Shown: positions 8,692-19,146, counted from the first letter of the stretch. The stretch: DNA of 64,000 nucleotides from Clostridium sp. OF03-18AA (GCF_003478035.1 NZ_QUEP01000002.1:248001-312000), one strand, 5' to 3'. Notes: a model not told the origin generated them from the sequence alone. A program made the numbers and translations.

Positions 8692-9292
8692 GCTCAGAAA
8701 AGACATACGGAGCCGTCTGAAAGCGATGCCGGAAGAAGAAAAGAGGATCCTTGACAGGGAGATCGCGGAACGCGTCCTGGGTCTTCCGGAGATTGCAGAA
8801 ACGAAAGCCGTGTATGGATATGCGTCCCTGAGCTGGGAGGCGGGAACCGGGGAGGTTCTGGAGGAACTCCGGGCACAAAAATACATCATCTGTCTTCCGA
8901 AAGTTACCGGGGAGACGATGGAGTTTTTTGTGACGGAGTCGGAGCAGGATCTCTCGGAAGGTTCATTTCATATCATGGAACCAAAGAACGGATGCCGAAA
9001 AGCGGATGAGACCAGATCAGAAATCCTCCGGACGGCGCCGATCCTGGTCCCGGGAATGGGATTTGTGGAAACCGGTGCCCGTCTGGGAAAAGGCGGCGGA
9101 TTCTATGACCGGTATCTGGAACAGCATGCCGGTCATATGACGATCGCGCTGGCCTATGAGCTCCAGATCCTCGGGGAGATCCCGGTGGGACCGTATGATA
9201 AGAATGTAGATTTGATCGTGACAGAAAAGCGTGTGATCCGGTGCAAAGACCGGGATGCCGGAACACGGATCAGGGAGGAACAGCCATGTTAA
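8669..9292 (+). CDS. 5-formyltetrahydrofolate cyclo-ligase
   Basis: Converts 5-formyl-THF to 5,10-methenyl-THF using ATP, returning a storage or inhibitory folate to the one-carbon pool. Diagnostic motifs are the N-terminal [21 protein letters not shown] helix and the C-terminal [25 protein letters not shown], which binds ATP and folate. 207 residues is normal. The start at 8669 lies 23 nt inside the DUF896 gene and the end overlaps proA by 7 nt, so the gene is embedded in a proBA transcript. A metabolic reason for the pairing is not evident. Confidence 0.93.
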   Translation: MWETQKAELRKDIRSRLKAMPEEEKRILDREIAERVLGLPEIAETKAVYGYASLSWEAGTGEVLEELRAQKYIICLPKVTGETMEFFVTESEQDLSEGSFHIMEPKNGCRKADETRSEILRTAPILVPGMGFVETGARLGKGGGFYDRYLEQHAGHMTIALAYELQILGEIPVGPYDKNVDLIVTEKRVIRCKDRDAGTRIREEQPC

Positions 9293-10527
9293 CAGAAATC
9301 GGACAGAAAGCAAAGGAAACTTCCTATCTTCTCGGAAAAATGGGGACAAATTTAAAGAATGCAGGACTTCTGGCAGCTGCTCAGGAGATCCTGGATGAGG
9401 AGAACGAGATCTTAAAGGCAAATGCGGCGGACGTTGCGAGAGCGAAGGAGAGAGGAATGGCTCCGGGACTTGTGGACCGCCTGGAACTGAACCATAAACG
9501 CATCGAAGGCATCGTGGAAGGCATGCGCCAGGTTGTCGGACTGGACGATCCGGTGGGTGAGGTCATCTCCATGAAAAAACGCCCGAACGGACTGCTGATC
9601 GGACAGAAACGCGTCCCGTTAGGCGTCATCGGGATCATCTATGAGGCGAGACCGAATGTGACGGCGGATGCGTTCGCTCTCTGCTTTAAAGCAGGAAATG
9701 CTGTGATCCTCCGCGGCGGGAGCGATGCACTGGAATCCAACAAGGCGATCGTCGCAGCGATCCGGAATGGACTGAAGAAGGAAAATATCCCGGAGGATGC
9801 GATCGCCCTGATCGAAGATACGAGCCATGAGACGGCGCGCGAGTTCATGCGGATGAACGGATATCTCGATGTCCTGATCCCGCGAGGCGGGGCCGGACTG
9901 ATCCGCACGGTCGTGGAGAACAGCACAGTGCCTGTGATCGAGACCGGAACCGGAAACTGCCATATCTATGTGGATGAGAGTGCAGATCTCGATATGGCGC
10001 TCGACATCATCTTCAACGCGAAGACCCAGAGGATCGGCGTCTGCAATGCCTGCGAATCCACACTGGTGCACCGGAAGATCGCAAAGGAATTCCTGCCGCT
10101 CATGAAAAAGCGTCTGGATGAGAAGAACGTGGAGATCCGCGCAGATGAGGACGCCTGCTCGATCGTACCGGAATTTACGGCGGCGACGGAGGAAGACTGG
10201 GGGAAAGAGTACCTGGACTATATCCTTTCCTGCAAGATCGTGGATTCCGTGGACGAGGCGATCGCCCACATCAACCACTACAATACCGGTCACTCCGAGG
10301 CGATCATCACGAAGGATTACGAGAATGCCCAGAAATTCCTGAATGAGGTGGATGCGGCAGCTGTCTACGTCAATGCGTCCACAAGATTCACCGACGGCTT
10401 CGAATTCGGATTCGGAGCTGAGATCGGGATCAGTACCCAGAAACTCCACGCGAGAGGTCCGATGGGACTTCCTGCGCTGACGTCCACGAAGTACATCATC
10501 TACGGAGACGGGCAGATCCGGAAGTAA
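9286..10527 (+). CDS. proA: glutamate-5-semialdehyde dehydrogenase (gamma-glutamyl phosphate reductase)
   Basis: Second enzyme of proline synthesis; NADPH-dependent reduction of gamma-glutamyl phosphate to glutamate semialdehyde. Aldehyde-dehydrogenase fold with family segments [48 protein letters not shown] and the catalytic-cysteine region [15 protein letters not shown] (Cys at about 255). The ending [17 protein letters not shown] is typical. I chose ATG 9286, 7 nt inside the previous gene and behind AGGGAGGAA; the longer frame to 9241 only adds read-out of the upstream gene. 413 residues is the usual length. Confidence 0.96.
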   Translation: MLTEIGQKAKETSYLLGKMGTNLKNAGLLAAAQEILDEENEILKANAADVARAKERGMAPGLVDRLELNHKRIEGIVEGMRQVVGLDDPVGEVISMKKRPNGLLIGQKRVPLGVIGIIYEARPNVTADAFALCFKAGNAVILRGGSDALESNKAIVAAIRNGLKKENIPEDAIALIEDTSHETAREFMRMNGYLDVLIPRGGAGLIRTVVENSTVPVIETGTGNCHIYVDESADLDMALDIIFNAKTQRIGVCNACESTLVHRKIAKEFLPLMKKRLDEKNVEIRADEDACSIVPEFTAATEEDWGKEYLDYILSCKIVDSVDEAIAHINHYNTGHSEAIITKDYENAQKFLNEVDAAAVYVNASTRFTDGFEFGFGAEIGISTQKLHARGPMGLPALTSTKYIIYGDGQIRK

Positions 10528-10542
10528 GGTGAAACAACAAGG

Positions 10543-10571
10543 TTGCATTTTCGGAGAATCTTGGTTATAAT
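10543..10571 (+). promoter_or_regulatory. sigma-A promoter for miaB
   Basis: TTGCAT (10543-10548), 17-nt spacer, perfect TATAAT (10566-10571), 40 nt before the miaB start. Separates the proline genes from the tRNA-modification/mismatch-repair block. Confidence 0.8.
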
Positions 10572-10610
10572 CATTCAGGATTGAATTTAGAAATTTGGAG
10601 AAACATAAGA

Positions 10611-12041
10611 ATGACAGATAAAAATATCATCGCAGGGGCTCCGACGGAGGAACCGGCGAGACAGCAGTACTTTATGGAACAGGTGAAAAAGCTCGTGGAG
10701 GCGGAGAGCGCGAAAAAAGGACGCCCGCTCACCTGTTTTATCAATACATTCGGGTGCCAGATGAATGCCAGAGACTCCGAAAAGCTCCTTGGGATCTTAA
10801 AAGAAGCGGGATATGTGGAGGGAGCCGATGAGAACTCGGATTTCGTTCTTTACAATACATGTACCGTGCGTGAGAACGCGAACTTAAAGGTGTATGGCCG
10901 TCTTGGATATCTGAGCGGCGTGAAGAGAAAAAATCCGGATATGATGATCGCACTCTGCGGCTGCATGATGCAGGAGCCGGAGGTTGTCGCAAAGATCAAA
11001 AAGAGTTACCGCCATGTTGACCTGATCTTCGGAACCCACAACATTTTCAAACTTGCGGAGCTGCTCTACGAGCGCTTCATGGAAAAGAAGATGGTGGTGG
11101 ATGTCTGGGAAGGAACCAATGAGATCGTGGAGGAACTCCCGGTCGAGAGAAAATATCCGTTCAAGTCCGGCGTCAATATCATGTTCGGCTGCAATAACTT
11201 CTGCAGTTACTGCATCGTGCCGTATGTGCGCGGACGCGAGAGGAGCAGAGAGCCGGAGGACATTATCAAAGAGATCGAAGAGCTTGTGGCTGACGGTGTT
11301 GTGGAAGTGATGCTTCTCGGACAGAACGTCAACTCCTACGGAAAGAATCTGGAACATCCGATCACCTTTGCGGAGCTCTTAAGAAGAGTCGAGAAGATCG
11401 AAGGACTGGAGCGCATCCGCTTCATGACTTCCCACCCGAAGGATCTCTCCGACGAGCTGATCGAGACGATGCGGGATTCGAAGAAGATCTGCAGCCATTT
11501 ACATCTGCCGCTCCAGTCCGGCAGCAGTGAGATCTTAAAGCGCATGAACCGGAAATATTCGAAGGAACAGTACCTCGCACTGGTGGAGAAACTGCGCGCG
11601 GCGATCCCGGATATCTCCCTGACTACGGATATCATCGTGGGATTCCCGGGGGAGACTGAGGAAGACTTCGAGGAGACGATGGACGTGGTGCGCAAGGTCC
11701 GCTACGACAGCGCCTTCACCTTCATCTACTCCAAGCGCACCGGAACTCCGGCGGCGGCCATGCCGAACCAGGTTCCGGAGGATGTCGTAAAGAACCGTTT
11801 TGACCGCCTGTTAAAGGAAGTCCAGGATATTGCGGCTGAGGTCGTAAAGCGCCATGAGGGAACGGTACAAAAAGTCCTTGTGGAGGAGATCGATACCCAC
11901 GAGGCCGGCTTTGTGACGGGAAGACTTTCCAACAACACAGTCGTACATTTCGCCGGGGACGCGTCCCTGATCGGAAAGATCGTGGATGTCTCTTTAGACG
12001 AGGCAAAGGGATTCTACTATATGGGTTCCCTGGTTAAATAA
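10611..12041 (+). CDS. miaB: tRNA-2-methylthio-N6-dimethylallyladenosine synthase MiaB
   Basis: Radical-SAM methylthiotransferase that adds the 2-methylthio group to i6A37 of tRNAs, acting after MiaA (encoded about 6 kb downstream). Three domains are visible: UPF0004 with cluster cysteines in FINTFGCQMNARDSEK, NTCTVRENA and LCGCMMQ; the radical-SAM CxxxCxxC in GCNNFCSYCIVPYVRGRE (about residues 195-211); and a C-terminal TRAM domain ending VDVSLDEAKGFYYMG. ATG 10611 has a TTGGAG ribosome site; a TTG at 10581 gives a 10-residue longer form with poorer context. 476 residues fits the family. Confidence 0.96.
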   Translation: MTDKNIIAGAPTEEPARQQYFMEQVKKLVEAESAKKGRPLTCFINTFGCQMNARDSEKLLGILKEAGYVEGADENSDFVLYNTCTVRENANLKVYGRLGYLSGVKRKNPDMMIALCGCMMQEPEVVAKIKKSYRHVDLIFGTHNIFKLAELLYERFMEKKMVVDVWEGTNEIVEELPVERKYPFKSGVNIMFGCNNFCSYCIVPYVRGRERSREPEDIIKEIEELVADGVVEVMLLGQNVNSYGKNLEHPITFAELLRRVEKIEGLERIRFMTSHPKDLSDELIETMRDSKKICSHLHLPLQSGSSEILKRMNRKYSKEQYLALVEKLRAAIPDISLTTDIIVGFPGETEEDFEETMDVVRKVRYDSAFTFIYSKRTGTPAAAMPNQVPEDVVKNRFDRLLKEVQDIAAEVVKRHEGTVQKVLVEEIDTHEAGFVTGRLSNNTVVHFAGDASLIGKIVDVSLDEAKGFYYMGSLVK

Positions 12042-12061
12042 TAAGGATGAAAAACATGTGA

Positions 12062-12086
12062 CGCCCGGAGCCGAGTGCTTCGGGCG
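12062..12086 (+). other. strong hairpin between miaB and mutS
   Basis: CGCCCGGAGC (12062-12071) pairs fully with GCTTCGGGCG (12077-12086), 10 bp with one G-T, 5-nt loop. No T-run follows. It may lower or stabilise readthrough into mutS; not a textbook terminator. Confidence 0.5.
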
Positions 12087-12118
12087 CTGTGGGCATGTTA
12101 TGGAATAGGAGAAAAGAC

Positions 12119-14770
12119 GTGGGACAGATTTCACCAATGATGACACATTATCTCGAGACAAAAAAGCAGTATCCGGACTGTATCCTTTTTTACCGGCTGG
12201 GTGATTTCTACGAGATGTTTTTTGAGGATGCGAAGACGGTTTCGAGAGAGCTGGAGCTGACACTGACGGGAAAGGACTGCGGTCTGGAAGAACGGGCTCC
12301 GATGTGCGGAGTCCCGTTCCATGCGGTGGAAGGCTATCTCACAAGACTCGTCCAGAAAGGTTATAAGGTTGCGATCGCGGAGCAGATGGAGGATCCGAAG
12401 CTCGCGAAAGGTCTTGTAAAGCGTGAAGTCATCCGCGTTGTGACGCCGGGAACGATCACGAGCTCCCAGGCTCTGGACGAGACAAAGAACAACTACCTGA
12501 TGGCAGTTGTGTATACCGGAAACAATTACGGGATTGCGACGGTCGACATCACGACCGGCGATTTTTTTGTCACGGAGGTGACGAGCGAGCGGGCGCTTCT
12601 CGATGAGATCAACAAGTTCACGCCGTCGGAGCTTGTGTGCAATGAGGCACTCTTCATGTCCGGACTTGATATGGATGAGTTAAAAGAGCGGTATCATTTT
12701 GCCGTGACGGCACTGGAGAACCGGTTTTTCTCGGATGATGACTGCAGGAAGATCTTAAAAGAGCATTTCCATGTGATGAGTCTCGAGGGACTTGGACTCG
12801 GAGATTATGAGAATGGAATGATCGCATCCGGTGCGGTCCTTCAGTATCTCTATGAGACGCAGAAGAATGACCTGTCCCATCTGACGAAGATTACACCGTA
12901 CACAACGGGACAGTTCATGATGATCGATACCTCCACAAGACGAAATCTGGAGCTTGTGGAGACTCTGCGTGAAAAACAGAAGAGAGGCTCCCTTCTCTGG
13001 GTCCTCGATAAGACAAAGACGGCCATGGGGGCGAGACTTCTCCGCTCCTTTATCGAACAGCCGCTGATCGACAAGACGGAGATCGAGCGCCGGCAGCAGG
13101 CGATCGAAGAGCTGAACATGAACTATATCTCCAGGGAGGAGATCCGGGAGTACCTGAATTCCGTCTATGACCTGGAGCGCCTGATGGGGCGGATCAGCTA
13201 TAAGACGGCAAACCCGAGGGACCTTCTTTCCTTTAAGAATTCCCTGGAGATGCTGCCGTATATCAAAGATATTCTCGGGGAGTTTTCCTGTGAGCTTTTA
13301 AAGAAAATGAACGAGGATCTGGATCCGCTGCGGGATCTCTACGAACTCATTGACCGGTCCATCGTCGATGAGCCGCCGATCTCGCTCCGTGAGGGAAACA
13401 TCATCAAGGACGGATACAGCGAGGAAGCCGACAAGTACCGGAAGGCAAAGACGGAAGGAAAGGCATGGCTGGCGGATCTTGAGACCGAGGAGAAGGAAAA
13501 GACCGGCATCAAGAACTTAAAGATCAAATACAACAAGGTGTTCGGATACTACTTTGAGGTAACAAACTCCTTCAAAGACTTGGTCCCGGATTACTTTATC
13601 CGCAAACAGACTCTGACAAATGCGGAGCGCTACACGACAGACCGGTTAAAAGAGCTGGAAGACATCATCATGGGCGCGGAGGACCGCCTGTACACTCTGG
13701 AATACGATCTGTTCTGCGATGTGCGCGATAAGATCGCTGCGGAGGTCCTGCGGATCCAGAGCACTGCGAAAGCGATCGCGGGCATTGATGTCTTTACCTC
13801 CCTGTCCACAGTGTCCATGCGGAATAACTACGTGAAGCCGAAAATCAACGAAAAAGGACTGATCAACATCAAAAACGGCCGTCATCCGGTTGTCGAGAAG
13901 ATGATCAAAGACAGCCTGTTCGTCGCGAACGACACATATCTGGATAACGGAAAGAACCGGATCGCCGTCATCACGGGACCGAACATGGCGGGCAAATCCA
14001 CTTATATGAGACAGACGGCACTGATCGTCCTCATGGCGCAGATCGGAAGCTTTGTTCCGGCTGACGAGGCGAACATCGGGATCTGTGACAGGATCTTCAC
14101 GAGAGTCGGCGCCTCCGATGACCTGGCATCCGGACAGAGTACCTTTATGGTCGAGATGACGGAGGTTGCAAATATTTTAAGAAATGCCACGAAGAACAGT
14201 CTCCTCGTCCTCGATGAGATTGGCCGCGGCACGAGTACCTTTGACGGTCTCTCGATCGCCTGGGCAGTCATCGAACACATCAGCAACCCGAAGATCCTCG
14301 GCGCGAAGACGCTGTTTGCGACCCATTATCATGAGCTCACGGAACTTGAGGGGACCATCAGCGGTGTCAACAACTATTGTATCGCCGTCAAGGAACAGGG
14401 GGATGATATCGTATTCCTCAGAAAGATCGTAAAGGGCGGGGCAGATAAGAGCTACGGAATCCAGGTCGCGAAACTCGCGGGTGTTCCGGAGCCGGTGATC
14501 GCCCGCGCGAAGGAGCTTGTTGAGGAGCTCGCGAGCGCCGATATCACAGCCCAGGCAAAAGAGATTGCCCAGATGAGCGCGTCCCCGCAGCATAAGGCGG
14601 TGGCGAAGCCGGACGAGGTGGATCTCAACCAGATGTCGATTTTTGATACCGTGAAGGACGATGACATTATAAAAGAACTCGGGGATCTGGAGCTTTCCAG
14701 CATGACCCCGATCGATGCGTTAAATACCCTGTACCGGCTGCAGACGAAGCTGAAAAACCGCTGGCAGTAG
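12119..14770 (+). CDS. mutS: DNA mismatch repair protein MutS
   Basis: Mismatch-recognition ATPase. Domain order is standard: N-terminal mismatch-binding domain opening PMMTHYLETKKQYPDCILFYRLGDFYEMFFEDA, split across residues 6-38 with the Phe-x-Glu mismatch wedge in GDFYEMF; connector; lever/clamp; ATPase with Walker A GPNMAGKSTYM (Gly at about 620) and LVLDEIGRGTSTFDG. I prefer GTG 12119, 7 nt behind AGGAG; the upstream GTG 12089 or ATG 12095 would add residues not seen in relatives. The resulting 883 residues is typical. mutL follows after 34 nt, with AGGGAGAGAG as its ribosome site. Confidence 0.96.
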   Translation: MGQISPMMTHYLETKKQYPDCILFYRLGDFYEMFFEDAKTVSRELELTLTGKDCGLEERAPMCGVPFHAVEGYLTRLVQKGYKVAIAEQMEDPKLAKGLVKREVIRVVTPGTITSSQALDETKNNYLMAVVYTGNNYGIATVDITTGDFFVTEVTSERALLDEINKFTPSELVCNEALFMSGLDMDELKERYHFAVTALENRFFSDDDCRKILKEHFHVMSLEGLGLGDYENGMIASGAVLQYLYETQKNDLSHLTKITPYTTGQFMMIDTSTRRNLELVETLREKQKRGSLLWVLDKTKTAMGARLLRSFIEQPLIDKTEIERRQQAIEELNMNYISREEIREYLNSVYDLERLMGRISYKTANPRDLLSFKNSLEMLPYIKDILGEFSCELLKKMNEDLDPLRDLYELIDRSIVDEPPISLREGNIIKDGYSEEADKYRKAKTEGKAWLADLETEEKEKTGIKNLKIKYNKVFGYYFEVTNSFKDLVPDYFIRKQTLTNAERYTTDRLKELEDIIMGAEDRLYTLEYDLFCDVRDKIAAEVLRIQSTAKAIAGIDVFTSLSTVSMRNNYVKPKINEKGLINIKNGRHPVVEKMIKDSLFVANDTYLDNGKNRIAVITGPNMAGKSTYMRQTALIVLMAQIGSFVPADEANIGICDRIFTRVGASDDLASGQSTFMVEMTEVANILRNATKNSLLVLDEIGRGTSTFDGLSIAWAVIEHISNPKILGAKTLFATHYHELTELEGTISGVNNYCIAVKEQGDDIVFLRKIVKGGADKSYGIQVAKLAGVPEPVIARAKELVEELASADITAQAKEIAQMSASPQHKAVAKPDEVDLNQMSIFDTVKDDDIIKELGDLELSSMTPIDALNTLYRLQTKLKNRWQ

Positions 14771-14804
14771 CAGGGATTGAAAAAGAAAGAGAGGGAGAGA
14801 GACT

Positions 14805-16904
14805 ATGCCGATTCAGGTTCTGGATCAGAGTACGATCAACCAGATCGCCGCGGGCGAGGTCGTGGAGCGGCCGGCCTCCGTGGTGAAGGAGTTAATGGAA
14901 AACGCCATCGACGCCGGTTCCACGGCGATCACTGTGGAGATCCGCCAGGGCGGCATCGGGTTTATCAGGATCACGGATAACGGCTGCGGGATCAAAAAGG
15001 AAGAACTGCCGTTGGCTTTTCTGCGCCACTCGACAAGCAAGATCCGGACGGCAGAAGATCTTCTTACCGTGTCTTCCCTGGGATTCCGCGGTGAGGCGCT
15101 TTCCAGTATCGCGGCAGTCTCCCAGGTGGAACTGATCACAAAAACCTCCGGAAGTCTCACCGGATCGAGATACCGGATCGAAGGCGGTGAGGAGAAAGGT
15201 CTCGAGGAGATCGGCGCACCGGAGGGGACCACGTTTATCTCCAGAAACCTCTTTTTCAATACGCCGGCAAGGCGGAAATTTTTAAAGACGGAGGCCACGG
15301 AGGGCGCTCATGTGGCGGATCTCGTGGAAAAGATCGCCCTGTCCCACCCGGAGATCTCGATCCGGCTCATCGTGAACAACCAGAGCCGTCTCCACACCTC
15401 GGGAAACCACAACCTGAAGGACATCATCTACACGGTTTACGGGCGGGAGATCGCGGCAAACCTTCTTCCGATCGAGGTGTCGACCGGGATCGTGAAGATC
15501 TCGGGCTTTATCGGAAAGCCGGTGATCGCCCGGGGAAACCGGAATTTTGAGAATTATTTTATCAACGGGCGCTATATCAGGAGCGGACTCGTCTCCAAAG
15601 CGATCGAGGATGGGTACAAGAGCTATATGATGCAGCATAAATACCCGTTCACGCTGCTGCACCTCACGGTGGAGCCGGAGTATATCGATGTGAACGTTCA
15701 TCCTTCGAAGATGGAGCTTCGATTCAAAGACGGCGAGAATATGTACCGAGTGATCTCGCAGGCGGTTCTCGACGCGCTTTCCGGGAAAGAACTGATCCCG
15801 AATGTGAGTCTTATGTCGGAAAAGGAAGAGCGCGAGCTTGCAAAGGAAGAAGCTGCCGTGGCACGGAATCCGGTGCCGGGGAGCGGAATGAATCCGGTGG
15901 CGAAAAACGCCCATGGACCGGAGCCGTTTGAACACCGCCGCATGGAGGCGATGGGCATCCGCGAAGAACGCCCGACCTACGGGGAGAAGAAGCAGGAGAG
16001 CAAATGGATCCTGCCTCCGAAGCCGCTCACGAGGGAACTGAAACCGGAGCCGGCGGCCGGACAATCGACCGGACAGACGGCAGAGCATATCATGGCGGGT
16101 CTTCCTGGAATGGATCCGGCAGAAAGAAAAGTGGGAGCGCTTCCTCCGGGAGCCGGAATTTCCGGTGCCGTGACAAAGAGTGCTGACTCTGCGGACAGAA
16201 AAGATAGTCAGGAAGTACGGTCTGAACAGGACCAGCCGGGAATCACACCCCGGGCGGAAAAAACAAAAGACCTCCAGCCGACCCAGATGGAGATGTTCGA
16301 CAACCGTCTCCTCTCGGAATCTGCGAGAAAGCGCCACCGCCTGATCGGGCAGGTCTTTGAGACTTACTGGCTCGTGGAATATGACGGTAGCCTCTATATC
16401 ATCGATCAGCATGCTGCCCACGAGAAAGTGCTCTTTGAGAAGAATTTTGCGTCATTAAAGACGAGAGAGTACACTTCCCAGCTCATAAGCCCGCCGATCA
16501 TCCTGACACTTTCCCTTCAGGAGGCGGACCTCTTAAAGCGCCACATGAAGGTGTTTACGGACATCGGGTTCGAGATCGAACCGTTCGGCGGAAATGAGTA
16601 CGCGGTGCGCGCAGTGCCGGACAACCTGTTCTCCCTGGCAAAGAAAGATCTCCTGATGGAGCTCATCGATGGCCTTTCCGACGACAGCATGGGGAAGAAT
16701 GTGGAGTCCGTCTACGACCGGATCGCCACCATGTCCTGCAAAGCTGCGGTAAAGGGAAACAACGAGCTGTCCTTCGCGGAGGCGGATCAGCTCATCGATG
16801 AACTGTTAAAACTGGAGAATCCATATAACTGCCCGCACGGGAGACCGACGATCGTTGCGATCAGCAAATATGAGATGGAAAAGAAATTCAAGAGGATCGT
16901 ATGA
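14805..16904 (+). CDS. mutL: DNA mismatch repair protein MutL
   Basis: GHKL ATPase that links MutS to strand removal. N-terminal motifs: ELMENAIDAG, DNGCGI, FLRHSTSKI and GFRGEALSSI. A Pro/Glu-rich variable linker spans about residues 340-500. The C-terminal dimerisation domain contains the endonuclease metal motif DQHA-x2-E-x4-E (DQHAAHEKVLFE, Asp at about 534), and near the end CKAAVKGN and NCPHGRPT. MutL here therefore should nick DNA itself, as in bacteria without MutH; no mutH is seen. 699 residues. The stop overlaps the miaA start by 4 nt. Confidence 0.96.
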   Translation: MPIQVLDQSTINQIAAGEVVERPASVVKELMENAIDAGSTAITVEIRQGGIGFIRITDNGCGIKKEELPLAFLRHSTSKIRTAEDLLTVSSLGFRGEALSSIAAVSQVELITKTSGSLTGSRYRIEGGEEKGLEEIGAPEGTTFISRNLFFNTPARRKFLKTEATEGAHVADLVEKIALSHPEISIRLIVNNQSRLHTSGNHNLKDIIYTVYGREIAANLLPIEVSTGIVKISGFIGKPVIARGNRNFENYFINGRYIRSGLVSKAIEDGYKSYMMQHKYPFTLLHLTVEPEYIDVNVHPSKMELRFKDGENMYRVISQAVLDALSGKELIPNVSLMSEKEERELAKEEAAVARNPVPGSGMNPVAKNAHGPEPFEHRRMEAMGIREERPTYGEKKQESKWILPPKPLTRELKPEPAAGQSTGQTAEHIMAGLPGMDPAERKVGALPPGAGISGAVTKSADSADRKDSQEVRSEQDQPGITPRAEKTKDLQPTQMEMFDNRLLSESARKRHRLIGQVFETYWLVEYDGSLYIIDQHAAHEKVLFEKNFASLKTREYTSQLISPPIILTLSLQEADLLKRHMKVFTDIGFEIEPFGGNEYAVRAVPDNLFSLAKKDLLMELIDGLSDDSMGKNVESVYDRIATMSCKAAVKGNNELSFAEADQLIDELLKLENPYNCPHGRPTIVAISKYEMEKKFKRIV

Positions 16905-17854
16905 TGAAAAAGCCTTTGATCATAATCACCGGGCCGACAGCGTCCGGAAAGACCGCCCTCTCCGTGGAACTCGCGAAAAAGATCGGCGGGGAGATCATCA
17001 GCGCCGACTCCATGCAGGTGTACCGCCACATGGATATCGGATCCGCGAAGGTGACGAAGGAGGAGATGGACGGTGTCCGCCACCACCTGATCGACGTTCT
17101 GGACCCGTGGGACGAATTTAACGTTGTCGTATTCCAGAAACTCGCGAAAGAGGCTATGGAGGAGATCTACGCGGCCGGGCATATCCCGATCATCGCCGGA
17201 GGGACTGGATTTTATATCCAGGCGCTGGTGAATGACATCGACTTCACGGAAAACGACGGGGATACGGGATACCGGGAGGAGCTGGAGCGCCTGGCGGCAG
17301 AGAAAGGAGCTTCCGCTCTCCACGACATGTTAAAGGAAGTGGATCCGGAATCAGCGGAGGCGATCCATGAGAACAATGTAAAGCGTGTGATCCGCGCCCT
17401 GGAGTTTTATAAAAAGACCGGGACAAAGATTTCCGCCCACAACGAGGCGGAGCGCAAAAAGGAATCGCCTTACAATTTTGCCTACTATGTGCTCAACATG
17501 GACCGCGGCCGCCTGTATGAGAGGATCGATCTGCGGGTGGACCTCATGATGAAGAACGGGCTGCTGGCGGAAGTGGAAAAACTGAAAGAGATGGGCTGCA
17601 CGAGGGAGATGGTATCCATGCAGGGGCTGGGATACAAGGAGATCCTGGATGCCCTGGACGGGACGATCTCTCTGGATGAGGCCGTCTACATCATCAAGCG
17701 CGACACGAGACATTTCGCGAAGCGCCAGCTTACCTGGTTTAAGAGGGAAAAAGAAGTGACCTGGGTGGACCAGGGGAACTTTGATTTTGACAGAGAAAAG
17801 ATCCTCGCGTGGATGTTAAAAGATCTGCAGGACAGAGGAATCGTGATAAAGTAA
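16901..17854 (+). CDS. miaA: tRNA dimethylallyltransferase MiaA
   Basis: Transfers the dimethylallyl group to A37 of tRNAs reading U-starting codons; its product is the substrate of MiaB. P-loop GPTASGKTAL (residues 11-20), DSMQVYRHMDIGSAKV and GGTGFYIQAL are all family signatures; the C-terminal KRDTRHFAKRQLTWF is the tRNA-binding end. 317 residues. Overlap with mutL by 4 nt shows coupling; mutS-mutL-miaA is a common order. Confidence 0.96.
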   Translation: MMKKPLIIITGPTASGKTALSVELAKKIGGEIISADSMQVYRHMDIGSAKVTKEEMDGVRHHLIDVLDPWDEFNVVVFQKLAKEAMEEIYAAGHIPIIAGGTGFYIQALVNDIDFTENDGDTGYREELERLAAEKGASALHDMLKEVDPESAEAIHENNVKRVIRALEFYKKTGTKISAHNEAERKKESPYNFAYYVLNMDRGRLYERIDLRVDLMMKNGLLAEVEKLKEMGCTREMVSMQGLGYKEILDALDGTISLDEAVYIIKRDTRHFAKRQLTWFKREKEVTWVDQGNFDFDREKILAWMLKDLQDRGIVIK

Positions 17855-17865
17855 AAGGAGAAGAC

Positions 17866-19146
17866 ATGGAACTTACAAAGATGTACGGAGAGCTTGGAAT
17901 CTCTGAGAAAGTTTTAAATTACGGAAGAGAGATCGAAAAGAGTCTGCATGACCGCTTTGAGGCGATCGATAAAACAGCGGAGTACAATCAGCTGAAGGTC
18001 ATCAAAGCCATGCAGGAGGCGAGAGTCAGCGATATTCATTTTGCCGGAACGACCGGTTACGGTTACAATGACCTTGGCCGTGACACGCTGGAAGAAGTAT
18101 ACGCAAAAGCATTTCACGGTGAGGATGCCCTTGTGCGGCCGCAGCTGATCTCCGGAACCCACGCGCTTACCATCGCCCTTTCCGGAAATCTCCGCCCGGG
18201 CGATGAGATCCTCTCCCCGGTCGGAAAGCCGTATGATACGCTGGAGGAAGTCATCGGGATCCGTGATTCCGTCGGCTCCTTAAAGGAATTCGGCATCACC
18301 TACAGCCAGGTGGATCTTCTTCCGAATGGAGATTTCGACTTCGAGAACATCAGAAAAGCGATCAACGAGCGCACAAAGCTCATCGAGATCCAGCGCTCCA
18401 AGGGATATGCGACGAGACCGACCTTATCCGTAAAGCGCATCGGCGAACTGATCTCCTTTATCAAGTCCATCAAGCCGGATGTGATCTGCATGGTCGATAA
18501 CTGCTACGGGGAGTTTGTCGAGGAACTGGAGCCGACGGATGTAGGAGCGGACATGATCGTCGGTTCCTTAATTAAGAACCCGGGCGGCGGACTTGCCCCG
18601 ATCGGCGGCTATATCGTCGGACGGAAGGATTGTGTGGAGAGAGCGGCATACCGTCTGACAGCTCCGGGACTCGGAAAAGAGGTCGGCGCCAGCCTTGGCG
18701 TCAGCCAGTCTCTCTATCAGGGACTGTTCCTCTCCCCGACCGTTGTTGCGGGAGCACTGAAAGGTGCGATCTTTGCTGCAAATGTGTATGAGAAGCTTGG
18801 ATTCGGCGTCGTTCCGAACGGAACGGAGAGCCGTCACGACATCATCCAGGCGATCACCTTCGGCACACCGGAAGGCGTGATCAAATTCTGTGAGGGAATC
18901 CAGGCGGCAGCGCCGGTGGACAGCTTTGTGACTCCGGAACCGTGGGCGATGCCGGGATACGATTCCGACGTCATCATGGCAGCAGGCGCCTTCGTTCAGG
19001 GATCCTCCATCGAGCTTTCCGCCGATGGTCCGATCAAGCCGCCGTATGCGGTATACTTCCAGGGAGGACTTACCTGGTTCCACGCAAAACTCGGTATTTT
19101 GATGTCCCTGCAGAAATTAGTCGATGCTGGTATCGTGACATTGTAA
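17866..19146 (+). CDS. methionine gamma-lyase family PLP protein (YnbB/aluminium-resistance type)
   Basis: PLP-dependent Cys/Met-metabolism-fold enzyme of the COG4100/YnbB branch. Recognised from the N-terminal FAGTTGYGYNDLGRDTLEEVYA, the conserved RPQLISGTHALTIALSGNLRPGDE (cofactor contact, split here) and the PLP-lysine region GSLIKNPGGGLAPIGGYIVG (Lys at about 234). Annotated variously as methionine gamma-lyase-like or aluminium resistance protein; no reaction is proven for this branch. ATG 17866 has AAAAGGAG upstream; the longer frame to 17809 overlaps miaA and lacks a site. Its place directly behind miaA is conserved in related clostridia by recall. Confidence 0.85.
   Translation: MELTKMYGELGISEKVLNYGREIEKSLHDRFEAIDKTAEYNQLKVIKAMQEARVSDIHFAGTTGYGYNDLGRDTLEEVYAKAFHGEDALVRPQLISGTHALTIALSGNLRPGDEILSPVGKPYDTLEEVIGIRDSVGSLKEFGITYSQVDLLPNGDFDFENIRKAINERTKLIEIQRSKGYATRPTLSVKRIGELISFIKSIKPDVICMVDNCYGEFVEELEPTDVGADMIVGSLIKNPGGGLAPIGGYIVGRKDCVERAAYRLTAPGLGKEVGASLGVSQSLYQGLFLSPTVVAGALKGAIFAANVYEKLGFGVVPNGTESRHDIIQAITFGTPEGVIKFCEGIQAAAPVDSFVTPEPWAMPGYDSDVIMAAGAFVQGSSIELSADGPIKPPYAVYFQGGLTWFHAKLGILMSLQKLVDAGIVTL

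Noticed and set aside
15282..16421. 379-residue - strand ORF opposite mutL
   Set aside because: Antisense shadow in high-G+C sequence; composition (His/Arg-rich) is typical of such shadows and the + strand gene is certain. The same applies to the long ORF opposite proA (9619-10548).
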